This document shows positions 32,907 to 33,229 of a stretch of DNA of 33,229 nucleotides, one piece after another. A program made the translations under genes and the position numbers. The DNA comes from Bacteroides sp. GTDB taxonomy: Bacteria; Bacteroidota; Bacteroidia; Bacteroidales; SM23-62. The notes below the pieces were generated by a model, which worked only from the letters and a program-made list of their open reading frames with translations, was not told the DNA's origin and ran no database searches. The stretch covers positions 1 to 33,229 of the forward strand of contig DRHS01000114.1 of NCBI GenBank assembly GCA_011053095.1, written 5' to 3'. The first letter of the stretch is position 1; each line of letters opens with the position of its first letter.

Positions 32907-33229
32907 TTATTTCAGCTTGTTCTGGTATTTAGCCTTGAATTTGTCAACCTTTGGTTTTACAACGAAGGTACAGTAAGGCTGGTTTGGGTTGTTGTTGAAA
33001 TAATCCTGATGATAGTTTTCGGCCTCATAAAATTCTGAAAACTCGGTGATCTCAGTAACAATAAGATCGCTGAATAGACCGGAAACACTTATCGTGGCGA
33101 GGGATTCTTCTGCGATTATCTTTTGTTCAGCCGAGTGGTAGAATATAACTGATCGGTATTGTGTACCCACATCAGCACCCTGCCGGTTAAGTGTGGTAGG
33201 ATCATGAGTATTCCAGAAAACATCAAGAA
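32907..33229 (-). CDS. msrA: Peptide methionine sulfoxide reductase MsrA, 3' part
   Basis: The C-terminal 106 residues of MsrA; the gene enters from beyond the right edge. In frame up to the edge it reads DVFWNTHDPTTLNRQGADVGTQYRS, a highly diagnostic MsrA segment, then the FYEAENYHQDYF motif. MsrA reduces methionine-S-sulfoxide in proteins using a catalytic Cys in a GCFW motif, which lies outside the window. Oxidative-stress repair is the known role. The Cys in PYCTFV near the end is a typical family feature. Confidence 0.93.
   Translation of the reverse strand, partial: LDVFWNTHDPTTLNRQGADVGTQYRSVIFYHSAEQKIIAEESLATISVSGLFSDLIVTEITEFSEFYEAENYHQDYFNNNPNQPYCTFVVKPKVDKFKAKYQNKLK

Noticed and set aside
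1-33229. tRNA, rRNA or CRISPR arrays
   Set aside because: No cloverleaf T-loop motifs, ribosomal RNA segments or regularly spaced repeats were seen by eye; a covariance search would be decisive.

Overview
The window looks like a chromosomal segment from a Bacteroidota bacterium, probably a Bacteroidales or Marinilabiliales-like lineage. The evidence is family content: an 800-residue FtsX-type permease, two large secreted BNR/VPS10 beta-propeller proteins, many short lipoproteins with LxxC lipoboxes, DUF4136 and DUF1566 lipoproteins, and a general lack of strong Shine-Dalgarno sequences. This placement is inferred, not computed. No rRNA, tRNA or CRISPR array was recognised.

Layout. Positions 1-3500 are visibly more AT-rich than the rest. 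They hold an insertion-sequence remnant, a PAS-PAS histidine kinase overlapping a single-domain response regulator, and a conserved small gene broken by one in-frame TAA. Positions 3600-9200 hold the FtsX-like permease (-), a DUF4136 lipoprotein, an outer-membrane barrel, a sugar-isomerase-like TIM barrel, and an XRE regulator whose upstream membrane-protein gene is also broken by one in-frame TAA. A cluster of dyads lies in front of that pair. Positions 9300-19900 hold a BNR propeller protein, DUF502, DUF1566, a small lipoprotein, DUF763, an 804-residue repeat-rich surface protein, and two paralogous lipoproteins.

Positions 20000-24400 form the most coherent functional block. A lipoprotein is translationally coupled to a lipoprotein with two rhodanese domains (both with catalytic Cys). 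Converging on it is a four-gene operon: YeeE/YedE encoded as two half-proteins, followed by two membrane-anchored rhodanese-fold proteins that have both lost the catalytic Cys. The likely theme is uptake and periplasmic handling of thiosulfate or sulfane sulfur. Positions 24600-33229 hold an ECF sigma factor with a small membrane protein, a second BNR propeller protein, a Cys/Met-metabolism PLP enzyme, a frameshifted outer-membrane protein, a LITAF-like zinc-ribbon gene overlapping a DUF2752 gene, a YD-repeat-like lipoprotein, and the 3' part of msrA cut by the window edge.

The window has an unusual number of damaged genes: two single nonsense mutations, one single-base frameshift, and three fragments (IS transposase, START-domain protein, and a short secreted-protein N-terminus). 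The two TAA-interrupted genes and the START fragment are only visible by reading through stops.
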